From Actinomadura syzygii (lineage in GTDB: Bacteria; Actinomycetota; Actinomycetes; Streptosporangiales; Streptosporangiaceae), in assembly GCF_008085905.1 (NCBI RefSeq), contig NZ_VSFF01000006.1:525005-589004 (forward strand): a stretch of DNA of 64,000 nucleotides, written 5' to 3'. Within the stretch, counting starts at the first letter, position 1, and each line of letters starts with the position of its first letter. Under the pieces are notes generated by a model that was not told the origin of the DNA, did not search any database, and saw nothing but the letters and a program-made list of their open reading frames with translations. Shown here piece by piece: positions 18,766 to 28,034 of the stretch. Position numbers and translations under genes: made by a program.

Positions 18766-21462
18766 CTAGGAGCCGGACTTTGCGGAGGTTCGACGGCGGG
18801 TTGTCGTCTTCTTCTTGGTGCCGCCCGCGGCCACCTTCTCGCGCCGTTCCGCGAGCAGTTCCGCGGCGCGCTGGATGGTGATCGACTCGACCTCGTCGCC
18901 CTTGCGCAGGGAGGCGTTGGTCTCCCCGTCCGTCACGTAGGGGCCGAACCGTCCCTCCTTCACCACCACCGGCTTCTCGCTCGCCGGGTCGTTGCCGAGC
19001 TCGCGCAGCGGCGCCGCGGCGGCGGCCCGGCGGCCGCGCTGCTTCGGCTGCGCCAGCAGCTCCTTCGCCTGCTCCAGCGTGACCGTGAACAGGTCGTCCT
19101 CGGACGCGAGCGAACGGCTGTCGGTGCCCCGCTTGATGTACGGGCCGAAGCGCCCGTTCTGGGCGGTGACCGGCTCGCCGTCCAGCTCGCCGAGCGTGCG
19201 CGGCAGCGACAGCAGCTTGAGCGCGTCGTCCAGCGTGATCGTGTCGAGCGACATCGACTTGAACAGCGAACCGGTGCGCGGCTTCGGCGCGTCGGCCTTC
19301 TTCGTGCGCCGCTTCTTCTCGCCCTCCGCCGGAGGCGCCTGCTCGGGCAGGATCTCGGTGACGTACGGGCCGAACCGCCCCGACTTCGCGACGATCGTGT
19401 GCCCGGTCTCCGGGTCGGCGCCGAGCTCCCGGTCGCCGGACGGCTGCGCCAGCAGCTCCTCGGCCTTCTCGGCCGTCAGCTCGTCGGGCGCGATGTCGTC
19501 CGGGATGTTGACGCGCTCGCCGTCGCGGTCGAGGTAGGACCCGTACCGGCCGACCCGGACCACGATGTCGGAGCCCTTGATCGGGAACGAGCTGACGCCC
19601 TTGGCGTCGATGTCGCCGATGTCGCCGACCAGCTCCTTGAGGCCCTCTTCGCCGTTGTCGCCGAAGTAGAACCGGGTCAGCCAGCGGACGCGCTCGGCCT
19701 CGCCGCGGGCGATCTCGTCGAGACCGTCCTCCATGTGGGCGGTGAAGTCGTAGTCGACCAGGTTGCCGAAGTGCTGCTCCAGCAGGTTCACCACGGCGAA
19801 CGCCAGGAACGACGGGACGAGCGCCGTGCCCTTCTTGAACACGTACTCGCGGGCGATGATCGTCCCGATGATCGAGGCGTAGGTGGACGGCCGCCCGATC
19901 TCCCGCTCCTCCAGCTCCTTGACCAGGCTGGCCTCGGTGTAGCGGGCGGGCGGACGGGTCGAGTGGCCCTCGGCGTCCACGGCGTTCGCGGTCAGCGGGT
20001 CGCCCTCGGCCAGGTTCGGGAGGCGGCGCTCCTGGTCGTCCCGGTCGGTGGACGGGTCGTCCGCGCTCTCGACGTACGCCTTCAGGAAGCCGTAGAAGGT
20101 GATCGTCTTTCCGGTCGCGCCGAACTCCGCGCGCTCGTTCTGGGTGGAGTTCCCGACGACGCGGATCGACACCGACTGGCCCAGCGCGTCCTTCATCTGG
20201 GACGCGATCGTCCGCTTCCAGATCAGCTCGTACAGCCGGAACTGGTCGCCGGACAGGCCCGTCTCCCCCGGCGTGCGGAACGTGTCGCCCGCCGGCCGGA
20301 TCGCCTCGTGCGCCTCCTGCGCGTTCTTCACCTTCGACGCGTACACGCGCGGCTTGTCCGGGACGTACTCGCCGCCGAACAGCGCCGCCGCCTGCCGCCG
20401 CGCCGCCGTGATCGCCGTCTCCGACAGCGTGATCGAGTCGGTTCGCATGTAGGTGATGAAGCCGTTCTCGTACAGCTTCTGCGCCACCGACATCGTGTAC
20501 TTCGCGGAGTAGTTCAGCTTGCGGGACGCCTCCTGCTGGAGGGTCGTCGTCCGGAACGGGGGGTACGGGCGCCGCGTGTACGGCTTCTGCTCGACGGACG
20601 TGACCTCGTACGGACGGTCGCGCAGCCGCTCGGCCAGGGCACGCGCGGCGGGCTCGTCCAGGTGGAGGATGTCGCGGGTCTTGAGCGTCCCGTCGGAGGC
20701 GAAGTCGCGGCCCTGCGCGACGCGCTTGCCGTCGACCGAGACCAGCCCGGCCTTGAAGACCTTGGGCTCGTCGTCCCTGCCGGTGTCGAACTGGGCCGCG
20801 ATGTCCCAGTAGTGGGCCGGGACGAACGCGATCCGCTCCCGCTCCCGCTCGACCACCAGCCGCGTCGCCACCGACTGCACCCGGCCCGCCGACAGCTTCG
20901 GCATGACCTTCTTCCACAGGACGGGGCTGACCTCGTACCCGTAGAGGCGGTCCAGGACGCGGCGCGTCTCCTGCGCGTCGACGAGCGGCATGTTCAGCTC
21001 GCGCGGGTTCGCGGCGGCGCGCTGGATCGCGTCCTTGGTGATCTCGTTGAAGACCATCCGGTGCACCGGGACCTTCGGCTTCAGCACCTCCTGGAGGTGC
21101 CAGGCGATCGCCTCGCCCTCCCGGTCCTCGTCCGTCGCGAGGTAGAGTTCGTCGGCCTCGGCGAGCAGCTTCTTGAGCTTCTGGACCTGCTGACGCTTGT
21201 CGGAGTTGACGACGTAGAGCGGCTCGAACTCACGCTCCACGTTGACGCCCAGCTTCGCCCACGACTCGCCCTTGTACTTGGCCGGCACCTCCGAGGCGCT
21301 CCCCGGGAGATCCCGGATATGGCCGATACTGGACTCCACGATGTAGCCACGGCCCAGGTACCCCGCGATCGTCTTCGCCTTCGCGGGCGACTCGACGATC
21401 ACCAGACGGGTACCGGCGCCGTTGCCCCGGCCACGATCCGCGGTGCCGTTCTTGGCTGGCAC
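18766..21462 (-). CDS. topA: DNA topoisomerase I
   Basis: 898 residues from GTG 21462, chosen because GGAG lies 5 nt before it; an in-frame ATG 38 codons earlier lacks support. The Toprim domain opens with VIVESPAKAKTIAGYLGRG, and the acidic triad region is DEDREGEAIAWHL. The active-site Tyr is in GFITYMRTDSITLS. The C-terminus has no zinc fingers. It has repeated Topo_C_Rpt modules (GRFGPYV-type, three clear copies) and ends in a Lys/Arg-rich tail (KKKTTTRRRTSAK), the actinobacterial form used for processive relaxation. It relaxes negative supercoils. Confidence 0.95.
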   Translation of the reverse strand: MPAKNGTADRGRGNGAGTRLVIVESPAKAKTIAGYLGRGYIVESSIGHIRDLPGSASEVPAKYKGESWAKLGVNVEREFEPLYVVNSDKRQQVQKLKKLLAEADELYLATDEDREGEAIAWHLQEVLKPKVPVHRMVFNEITKDAIQRAAANPRELNMPLVDAQETRRVLDRLYGYEVSPVLWKKVMPKLSAGRVQSVATRLVVERERERIAFVPAHYWDIAAQFDTGRDDEPKVFKAGLVSVDGKRVAQGRDFASDGTLKTRDILHLDEPAARALAERLRDRPYEVTSVEQKPYTRRPYPPFRTTTLQQEASRKLNYSAKYTMSVAQKLYENGFITYMRTDSITLSETAITAARRQAAALFGGEYVPDKPRVYASKVKNAQEAHEAIRPAGDTFRTPGETGLSGDQFRLYELIWKRTIASQMKDALGQSVSIRVVGNSTQNERAEFGATGKTITFYGFLKAYVESADDPSTDRDDQERRLPNLAEGDPLTANAVDAEGHSTRPPARYTEASLVKELEEREIGRPSTYASIIGTIIAREYVFKKGTALVPSFLAFAVVNLLEQHFGNLVDYDFTAHMEDGLDEIARGEAERVRWLTRFYFGDNGEEGLKELVGDIGDIDAKGVSSFPIKGSDIVVRVGRYGSYLDRDGERVNIPDDIAPDELTAEKAEELLAQPSGDRELGADPETGHTIVAKSGRFGPYVTEILPEQAPPAEGEKKRRTKKADAPKPRTGSLFKSMSLDTITLDDALKLLSLPRTLGELDGEPVTAQNGRFGPYIKRGTDSRSLASEDDLFTVTLEQAKELLAQPKQRGRRAAAAAPLRELGNDPASEKPVVVKEGRFGPYVTDGETNASLRKGDEVESITIQRAAELLAERREKVAAGGTKKKTTTRRRTSAKSGS

Positions 21463-21706
21463 AGTCGCTCCAACCTCGCTGTCTCGGTCCTCTTTGAACA
21501 GGCTCTTTCTTACCGGCTTCGTACAACGTCCCGGGACGGCGCGTTCATGCCCGCCGGGCGTCTCCGTCCACCTCACCGCCCCAGGAGGCGGACGGGATTC
21601 TCACCGCCGCGCGCCTCAGACAGGATGACATGCCGCCGGAGGCCGCGCGGACCGGGTCGCCACCGTACGGTGCCGGACACGCGGTAGACCAGTAATAATG
21701 GTCGCA

Positions 21707-21892
21707 ATGGCGGAGTACACCTACCTCGTCCTGTCCCTGCCCCGCGGCACCTCGCGTGACACCGCCCGGCAGATCCTGACCGAGCACGCAGAGCGCGGCG
21801 GCTGGGAAATCGACCGTTTGCGCCTCTACCCGGACGGCCGCCGCCGTATTCAACTCCGCCGCAAGGTCATCCGCGTCGTCCGCACGTTCTGA
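21707..21892 (+). CDS. DUF5703 family small protein
   Basis: 61 residues from ATG 21707; an ATG three codons earlier is equally possible. The sequence EYTYLVLSLPRGTSRDTARQ followed by an EHAERGGWEIDRLRLYPDGRR stretch matches the small DUF5703 proteins found across actinomycetes next to topA. It is a compact alpha/beta protein with an Arg-rich C-terminus (RRIQLRRKVIRVVR). The function is unknown. It is divergent from topA. Confidence 0.85.
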   Translation: MAEYTYLVLSLPRGTSRDTARQILTEHAERGGWEIDRLRLYPDGRRRIQLRRKVIRVVRTF

Positions 21893-22476
21893 CCGTTCCC
21901 GGCAGTCCGCCGGGAGTGTAGCACTACGTACGGTCACTTCGACGCAGCCGTGCGGGTGGACGTCCCGACCCTCGTAAACGTCAACGCCGGAGGGGCGAGC
22001 CGCATTCCGGACGGTCTTGACCCGGGCGTCGCGCGGCTCCCCTCCGTAACCACCAGTGATCGTGACGGTGGGTGAGCGCCGGGGTGTCGGGCCGGGGCAC
22101 CGGCTCCGAGGGCGCGCCGCCGCGGTAGCACGAATCTCCTAACGAGGTCACGCCGCTACCTACCGTGACGTGTGATGGAGCGGGAAGAAGCGAGCCACCG
22201 GAAGGTAACCGGGCTCGCTCCACCGAGAGGTACGCACCCGGGGAGCGCAAGGTGTACGCCAACGGAGCGTGGTTGTGACCTTGCGGCGGGGTGCTTATTG
22301 CGGAGCGGCTACGCCGGGCCGCTTGTCACAGAGCGCTTGTGGTGGGGGGTTAGGGGGCTGGGGGTGAGGTGGCCGCCGGGAGGGTGGGTGGGCCGCTCGG
22401 AAGGGAGGCGCCGCCGGGAGGGGGTGGCGATGGGCCTCGACCTTCCGGCGGCCGCCCGCCTCCCGGCGGCCCCGGT
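21893..22476. other. intergenic region without a convincing gene
   Basis: About 580 bp between the DUF5703 stop and the terminator of the chaplin gene. Long open frames here are GC-driven shadows. I saw no riboswitch that I could fold with confidence and no tRNA. Confidence 0.5.
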
Positions 22477-22503
22477 ACCGCGGCGCGTGGACCGCGCCGC
22501 GGT
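22477..22503 (-). terminator. hairpin terminator after the chaplin gene
   Basis: A perfect 11-bp stem ACCGCGGCGCG/CGCGCCGCGGT with loop TGGAC, 6 bp beyond the stop codon at 22510. Confidence 0.7.
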
Positions 22504-22509
22504 TCCGTC

Positions 22510-24285
22510 CTACCGGTGGGCGGACGCCGAGCGGTGCGCCGGAGCCCGCCGGACCAGCATCAGCGCACCGGCCACGAACGACACCATCCCGGCCGCGGCC
22601 ACCGTCCAGCTCGACCCGTGCCGCTCCTTGGCCGGCCGCACCGTCGCGACCTTCTTGATCGGCCCGATCTCGGTCGTGCCCGGGACGACGGACGTCGCGG
22701 GCAGCGTCTCAGCGCTCGGCGCGCCGGGGACGTGGCGCGTCGCGGACAGCAGGGCCCCGGGGTTCGTCCCCTTGGGCTGCGCGCCGTCCTGGACGTGCCC
22801 CTTGGGCAGACCCGCCTGGTTCAGCCCGCCGTTCTTGGCCAGCGTGTCCAGCTTCGGCAGGCCGCTGGTCGTGGACACGCCGCCCGTCGCCTGCCGAGCG
22901 CCGGTGCCGCCCACGTTGGACAGCCCCCTCGGCAGGATGCCGTTGACGATCACCGCGCCCGGCTTCGGCAGGCCGCTCGCCCCGGGCGTGCCGCCGGCCA
23001 GCCGCGCCTGCTTGCCCTCGCCCGCCTTCGAGAGACCGCCCACCGCCTGCGCCAGCGCGTCCTTCTTCGGCAGGACGCCGTTCGCGGGCAGGGCGCCGTT
23101 CTTCGGCAGCAGGCCCGTGGCGCCCTCCGGCGACTGGGTGCCGACCAGGGAGACGGCGTTGATCAGGGCGGCGTTCTGCAGCGAACCGTCCAGGGCGCCG
23201 GACGTCCGGCGGTACGGGTTGTCGTACGGGTCCTGGTACGGGTCGTCCGCGCACAGCGGGGCCGCCACGCCGACGACCGCCGCCGCGTTCCCGCACACGT
23301 CGGCGGGGGCCGTGGTCGGCGCGCCGCCCTGGTTTCCAGACCCGACGCCGCCCACCCCGGAGGTGTGCTGGTCGCCGCCGTGCCCGCCGTGGACGTGGGT
23401 GCCGCCCTTGCAGAGCGCGACGGCCTGCCCGACGATCGCGGCGGCGTTGCCGCACACCTCGGCCGGGGCGTTGACCGGCGTGTTTCCCTGGTTTCCGGAG
23501 AGGACGCCGAAGGTGCCGTCGGTGGTCTGCCCGCCGGATCCGCCGGACCCTCCGGTCCCGCCGCTGGTGGACGACCCGCCCTGGCAGGCCGCGACCGCGT
23601 TGCCGACCGCGTTGCCGCACACGTCCGCGGGCACGCTGATCGGCGCGTCGACCTGGTTGCCGGACCCGACGCCGAACACCCCGGACGTCGACTGCCCCGA
23701 CCCGGCGCCGCCGCCCTTGACGGTCGACCCGCCCTGGCAGCCCGCACCCGCCACGCCGACGACCGCCGCCGCGTTGCCGCACACGTCGACGGGGACGGAC
23801 ACCGGCGCGTTCACCTGGTTGCCCGAGGCGACACCGCCCGTCCCGTCGGTCTTCTGGCCGCCGCCAGCACCGCCGCCGCCCTTGACGGTGGACCCGCCCT
23901 GGCAGCCCGCGACCGCGATGCCGATCACGGCGACGCCGTTGCCGCAGACGTTCACCGGCGCGGCGACGGGCGCGTTGACCTGGTTTCCGGAGCCGACGCC
24001 GAAGGTGCCGGCCGTCTGCTGCCCGGCGCCTCCGCCGCCGCCGTTCTGGCGGACCTTCGCGCCGCCACCGGACCCTGCGATCGACTTTCCAAGGACGGCG
24101 ACGCCGTTGCCGCTGACGTCGACCGGCGCGGAGATCGGAGCGTTCACCTGGTTGCCGCCGAGGACGCTCCCGGTGCCGTCGGTGGTGTCGGCGAAGGCGT
24201 TCGCCGGGAGGGCGCTGACGCCGAGGACGACGACGCCCGCGGCGACCACGGCGGCCCGGGACGTGCTTTTGGCCCACGTTCGCAT
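22510..24285 (-). CDS. multi-domain chaplin-family surface protein (six chaplin repeats)
   Basis: 591 residues from ATG 24285, with GGAG upstream. A signal peptide ends near ALPANAFA. Six chaplin modules of the form GNQVNAP-x-DVCGNA-x-GC follow, joined by Gly-rich linkers, up to about residue 375. Modules 2-6 keep both cysteines; module 1 has Ser at both positions. A Pro/Ala/Lys-rich spacer follows, then a C-terminal membrane helix and a basic tail (WTVAAAGMVSFVAGALMLVRR). No LPxTG or LAxTG sorting motif sits before the helix (the nearest is LPATS, far upstream), so it is likely membrane-held. Chaplins form amyloid films on aerial hyphae and spores. Confidence 0.88.
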   Translation of the reverse strand: MRTWAKSTSRAAVVAAGVVVLGVSALPANAFADTTDGTGSVLGGNQVNAPISAPVDVSGNGVAVLGKSIAGSGGGAKVRQNGGGGGAGQQTAGTFGVGSGNQVNAPVAAPVNVCGNGVAVIGIAVAGCQGGSTVKGGGGAGGGQKTDGTGGVASGNQVNAPVSVPVDVCGNAAAVVGVAGAGCQGGSTVKGGGAGSGQSTSGVFGVGSGNQVDAPISVPADVCGNAVGNAVAACQGGSSTSGGTGGSGGSGGQTTDGTFGVLSGNQGNTPVNAPAEVCGNAAAIVGQAVALCKGGTHVHGGHGGDQHTSGVGGVGSGNQGGAPTTAPADVCGNAAAVVGVAAPLCADDPYQDPYDNPYRRTSGALDGSLQNAALINAVSLVGTQSPEGATGLLPKNGALPANGVLPKKDALAQAVGGLSKAGEGKQARLAGGTPGASGLPKPGAVIVNGILPRGLSNVGGTGARQATGGVSTTSGLPKLDTLAKNGGLNQAGLPKGHVQDGAQPKGTNPGALLSATRHVPGAPSAETLPATSVVPGTTEIGPIKKVATVRPAKERHGSSWTVAAAGMVSFVAGALMLVRRAPAHRSASAHR

Positions 24286-24426
24286 GATGCTCCGTTCATT
24301 GGTTGGGTGTTTGAGACGAGGTCTCGTGATTCGTGAGGGGGTGACGTGCCGCGAAGAGCGCACGGCACGTCCCGGACCTGGCCCCTCAAGGCACGCGGGG
24401 GCGGGTCCGGAGACTGTGACCGGTGA

Positions 24427-25128
24427 TCAGTCGGGCGCGAAGGTCGGCTCGTCCGCGGCGGTGCGGACGGCCGGGGGAAGCGCGCTGAGCGCACGCGGGA
24501 CCGAGACCCGCGGCGGGGCCGGCGTCCATGCGAGGACGTCCGGGAAGCCCGCGATCGCACCGGACGCGGCGGAGTTGCCGATCGCGGAGTGGTCGTCGGG
24601 CGGGGTGGGCGCGACGGGCGCCCGCATCGGCGCCGGGCGATGCCGGACGACCTGGTTCGCCGCGTGTCCCCCAACGGCCGGAGCCGCCTGGACGACCTTC
24701 GCGACGCGACGCTGAGTCAGCGGCGGTGCCGGGGCGAGATGGCCCGCGGGCACGGCCTTGCTCTCATGCGCGTTCGCTGCGAAACGCGGAGTTTCCGGGG
24801 CCCCCGAAATTGCTGGAATTTCCAAGGGGGACGGAGGCGGCGCGAGCGTCACCGGTTCCCGTTGCTCGACCGGCGCCTTCTCCGACACCTCCCGCACGAC
24901 GTGCCCCACCGGGCGCGGCGCGGTCTCCATCGCGGAGCCCAGGACGGGCGTACCCGCGACGACCCGCGTCGGGACCGCGGGCAGCTCGTCGGCGTGGGCG
25001 GCCGCCGACTGCGCGGCGCAGCCGAGCAGCCAGCCGGCGACCGCCAACCCGGCCAGGACGAGGACCCGGCGGACGGCGCGGCGCGCGAGGACGGAGACCG
25101 CCCCCGACAACACCGCGCCGCCTGCCAC
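24427..25128 (-). CDS. secreted or anchored Pro/Ala-rich protein of unknown function
   Basis: 233 residues from GTG 25128, with GGGGG upstream. One hydrophobic N-terminal segment (VLVLAGLAVAGWLLGCAAQ) ends in a lipobox-like LLGC or signal cleavage near AHADE. The rest is Pro/Ala/Val-rich, low in cysteines and without recognisable domains. It lies just upstream of, and in line with, the chaplin gene. A shared role at the cell surface during aerial growth is plausible but unproven. Confidence 0.6.
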   Translation of the reverse strand: MAGGAVLSGAVSVLARRAVRRVLVLAGLAVAGWLLGCAAQSAAAHADELPAVPTRVVAGTPVLGSAMETAPRPVGHVVREVSEKAPVEQREPVTLAPPPSPLEIPAISGAPETPRFAANAHESKAVPAGHLAPAPPLTQRRVAKVVQAAPAVGGHAANQVVRHRPAPMRAPVAPTPPDDHSAIGNSAASGAIAGFPDVLAWTPAPPRVSVPRALSALPPAVRTAADEPTFAPD

Positions 25129-25262
25129 CGAAGAACCCCCGTCGCGACCAGATCGTCCGCAAGAAATGAACACTTTTCGCCTGGGCCGTGCGTGTGGGAC
25201 CACCCAGGACGAAAAGCGTTCAGTGTGACGATAGCACTACGGAGCGCAATGCCGCGCCAGAT

Positions 25263-26579
25263 TCAAGACCGATCAAGAAATGCGTCAAGGACCCGGACGC
25301 CGAAGTGCAGCCCGTCCACCGGAACGCGCTCGTCGATTCCGTGGAACATTCCGGAAAAGTCCAGTTCTGGGGGAAGCCTCAGCGGCGCGAAGCCGTAGCA
25401 GCGCATTCCGAGCCGCGCGAACGCCTTGGCGTCCGTCCCGCCGCTCAGGCAGTACGGCACCGGCAGCGCGCCCGCGTCCTCCGAGATCAGAGCGGCCTCC
25501 ATGGCGGCGACGAGCGCGCCCTCGTACTCCGCCTCCAGCGCGTGGTCGTGATGGACGAAATCGCGCTCGACGTCCGGGCCGAGAAGTTCGTCCACGGTCG
25601 CGAAGAATTCCGTCTCATGACCGGGAAGAAAGCGTCCGTCCACCTGCGCCGTCGCCGACTGCGGAATGACGTTCGTCTTGTACCCGGCGTCCAGCCGCGT
25701 CGGATTGAGCGTGTTCCGGAGCGTCGCGCCGATCATCCGCGCCAGCGGACCGATCTCCGAAAGGCACTTTTCCGGATTATCCGGGTCGAATTCCACTCCG
25801 TACGCCAGGCACGCCCGCTCCAGGAACGCCCGCACCGTCTTCGTCAACCGCAGCGGGAACTCGTGCGACCCGAGCCGCGCGACCGCCGCCGCCACGGCCG
25901 TCACCGCGTTGTCCGGATGCACCATCGACCCGTGCCCGGCCGTCCCCTTGGCGGTCAGGTTCATCCACGCGATGCCCTTCTCCGCCGTCTCGATCAGGTA
26001 CATCCGCCGGTCGCCGGGCACCGTCAGGCTGAACCCGCCGACCTCGCCCACCGCCTCCGTGCACCCCTCGAACAGCTCCGGATGCTCCTTGACCAGCCAC
26101 CCCGAGCCCCACTTGCCCCCGGCCTCCTCGTCCGCCAGGAAGGCGAGCACCACGTCCCGCGGCGGCTTGCGCCCCTCCCGCAGCCGCTGCCGGACGACCG
26201 CGAGGATCATCGCGTCCATGTCCTTCATGTCCACGGCCCCGCGTCCCCAGACGCAGCCGTCGGCGATCTCGCCCCCGAACGGGTCGCGCGACCAGTCCTC
26301 CCTGCGCGCCGGCACGACGTCGAGATGCCCGTGCAGAAGCAGCGCGTCCCGCCCCGGATCCTCCCCCTCGATCCGCGCGACGAGACTGGCCCGCCCCGGA
26401 TGCGACTCGAAGATCCGCGACTCCAGCCCGACCTCGTCCAACCTCTCCGCGACGTACTCCGCCGCCGCCCGTTCCCCCGGTCCCGAATGATCCCCGGGAT
26501 TGCTCGTGTCGATCCGGATCAGCTCCTGGCAGAGCCGGACGACCTCGTCCTCAGCGGTCGGCCCCTGGGCCACAGTCAT
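25263..26579 (-). CDS. M20-family metallopeptidase (dipeptidase / deacylase)
   Basis: 438 residues from ATG 26579; the longer frame to 26687 overlaps the tRNA-Leu promoter region. Zinc ligands and catalytic residues are visible: HGHLDVVPARREDW, VDMKDMDAM, ADEEAGGKWGSGWL and the late CLSGGTDAKAFARLG. A lid domain for dimerisation lies between. It is cytosolic and hydrolyses a small N-acyl or dipeptide substrate that cannot be fixed from sequence. It stands alone, next to tRNA-Leu. Confidence 0.9.
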   Translation of the reverse strand: MTVAQGPTAEDEVVRLCQELIRIDTSNPGDHSGPGERAAAEYVAERLDEVGLESRIFESHPGRASLVARIEGEDPGRDALLLHGHLDVVPARREDWSRDPFGGEIADGCVWGRGAVDMKDMDAMILAVVRQRLREGRKPPRDVVLAFLADEEAGGKWGSGWLVKEHPELFEGCTEAVGEVGGFSLTVPGDRRMYLIETAEKGIAWMNLTAKGTAGHGSMVHPDNAVTAVAAAVARLGSHEFPLRLTKTVRAFLERACLAYGVEFDPDNPEKCLSEIGPLARMIGATLRNTLNPTRLDAGYKTNVIPQSATAQVDGRFLPGHETEFFATVDELLGPDVERDFVHHDHALEAEYEGALVAAMEAALISEDAGALPVPYCLSGGTDAKAFARLGMRCYGFAPLRLPPELDFSGMFHGIDERVPVDGLHFGVRVLDAFLDRS

Positions 26580-26690
26580 CACCTCGTGTAGTCGCGTACC
26601 GTTCCATGGTGCCCCGGCGATCGACTTCGCCGCGACTCGCCACCTTTGGTATGGTGAACCCCGCCGCAGCCACACTGCGGCCTGCAACCG

Positions 26691-26776
26691 GTCCGGGTGG
26701 CGGAATAGGCAGACGCGCTAGCTTGAGGTGCTAGTGCCCTTTACGGGGCATGGGGGTTCAAGTCCCCCCTCGGACA
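26691..26776 (+). tRNA. tRNA-Leu (anticodon GAG), integration target
   Basis: 86-nt class II tRNA. The acceptor GTCCGGG pairs with CTCGGAC, the anticodon stem CTAGC/GCTAG encloses TTGAGGT with anticodon GAG, and a long variable arm follows (TGCCCTTTACGGGGCA). The T-loop is GGTTCAAGTCC and CCA is not encoded. Its last nine bases lie inside the attachment core shared with position 60,951, so insertion leaves the tRNA whole. Confidence 0.95.
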
Positions 26777-27494
26777 CTGACCTTCTGCCTATACGGTGCG
26801 AGTCGAGGCGAGCCTCTGCCCGCACCGTTTGCTTTGTCGGGTGGTAGGTCAGCCGCAAGCCGAGGTGCTGGTACACGCTAGCTTTGTGATCGCGGTCAGC
26901 GCCTTGGAGTGCTTGCGCGTGGTCACCGAGATCGTCGATCAGGGCGTCGGCGGCTTTGCTGGGGTTGGGGTGCGGGCCGGCGTCGACCAGCCGGTACCCG
27001 TACGGGGGGCGTCCGCCGATGTGCCGGTTGGTGGTCTGGGCCATCGCGGCCATGGTGGAGCGGACCCGGGTCTTGATCCGGGACCGCTCGCCCTTGCTGA
27101 TGGACCCGAACGTCGACATGATCATGTCGTGGGCCTCGTTGGCCGGGTCGATCGGCCCGCCGATCTCCGGCACCCACAACGGCACGCCGTAATGCTCGAA
27201 CAGCGGGAAGGTGTTGCCGAACTGGTTACCGTAGAACGCCCGCTGTGGCTCACCGACGACCACCGCGTCAAACCCTCGGTTTGGGTTGGCCAGTTCCTCC
27301 AGCAGGCGGCCGGATTCGGGGCGCCGGGCCGGTGGGATGGACCGGGACTTGTCGACGTCGAAGAACTCGGCGACGATCACGCCACCGCGAGGGGTGACGA
27401 GTTGCTCGGCACGGGAGTACTGCCAGGCGCGGGAGGCTTCGGGGTCTTGGCGGTCTTCGGTGGAACAGCGTCCCCAGAACGCTAGTTTGATCAT
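26718..27494 (-). pseudogene. internally deleted large serine recombinase of element A
   Basis: 258 residues. The N-terminal resolvase domain is complete, with catalytic Ser in GRCSTEDRQDP and IKTRVRSTM arginines. After KAAD (near residue 184) the sequence jumps to the C-terminal end, LIDDLGDHAQAL to RLTYHPTKQTVRAEARLD. Compared with the intact relative at 60,951-62,650, about 330 residues are missing in frame: the recombinase domain, zinc ribbon and coiled coil. The last 25 or so residues are read antisense through tRNA-Leu. It should not bind att sites by itself. Confidence 0.85.
26768..26793 (+). other. attL of element A: core plus right attP arm
   Basis: Core CCTCGGACAC (26768-26777) closes tRNA-Leu and is repeated in the same orientation at 60951. 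The arm CACTGACCTTCTGCCTATA (26775-26793) is the near-perfect inverse of the arm at 60927-60945 (17 of 19 bases). Confidence 0.8.
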
Positions 27495-27525
27495 TGCTCT
27501 TCCCCTTGGGATGAACTGGGTGAGT

Positions 27526-27627
27526 TCAGTTCGTGCGCCGCTGCTGGATGCTGATCAGGAGCCGGAGCAGGGCGCGTGCCGCGTCGGGCGTCAAGGGGGG
27601 CGGCTCAGCGGGCAATTGGACGGACAC
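27526..27627 (-). CDS. small ORF upstream of the recombinase (shared left-end module)
   Basis: 33 residues from GTG 27627, ending 31 bp before the damaged recombinase. The segment LPAEPPPLTPDAARALLRLL matches APDEPPRLTPGAARALLEIL in the small ORF before the intact recombinase (62,641-62,793). The match shows it is a conserved element gene, possibly a recombination accessory factor. Whether it is still expressed is unclear. Confidence 0.5.
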   Translation of the reverse strand: MSVQLPAEPPPLTPDAARALLRLLISIQQRRTN

Positions 27628-27752
27628 AGCGCCATCAACTGCATCGCGAGTCACGTCGCCGCGTGGCTCATCTGGCTCTGCTTCGGCAGCGTATTGGCTG
27701 CTCAGCGCCGCGCGCCTTACCTGGTGGTGAGTGTTATGTGTCCCGTGGCCCA

Positions 27753-28022
27753 TCACGCATCCCCGTCCCCGTGGCGGTTGTCCTCCCGGAGTCGCTGCTC
27801 GGCGATGCGGCATAGATCCGGGTTCTGCTCCACGCCGATGAAGGATCGGTCGAGGCGCCGGGCGGCGAGACCAGTGGTGGCGTCCGCGGCAAACATGTCC
27901 AGCACGGTGCCGCCGGGCTGGCATCCGGTGGCAATACAGGCGAGCGGCACCTCGATCGGCAAGGTGTGCCGCTGTGGGCGTGGCGGCAACGACCAGACGT
28001 CGCCGGCAGGTGGGAGCGGCAA
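27753..28022 (-). pseudogene. C-terminal remnant of a DNA methyltransferase
   Basis: About 89 residues. HTLPIEVPLACIATGCQPGG, then TVLDMFAADATTGLAARRLD and SFIGVEQNPDLCRIAEQRL, is the C-terminal end of a beta-class N4/N6 methyltransferase. The SAM motif I that should read DPFxGSGTTG is DMFAADATTG, and the catalytic PPY part is absent. It holds the same position as the methyltransferase gene of element B (63,173). Confidence 0.7.
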
Positions 28023-28034
28023 CGGTTCACGATC

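Noticed and set aside
16836..18881. 681-codon plus-strand frame opposite tmk
   Set aside because: Composition (Arg/Gly/Asp-rich) is that of an antisense shadow of the MFS-tmk gene.
21893..22476. Possible c-di-AMP (ydaO-type) riboswitch in the gap before the chaplin gene
   Set aside because: I could not match the conserved core on either strand, and no cell-wall hydrolase gene follows.
22172..24715. Long plus-strand frame opposite the chaplin gene
   Set aside because: Shadow of a GC-rich, repetitive gene; no domain and no ribosome site.
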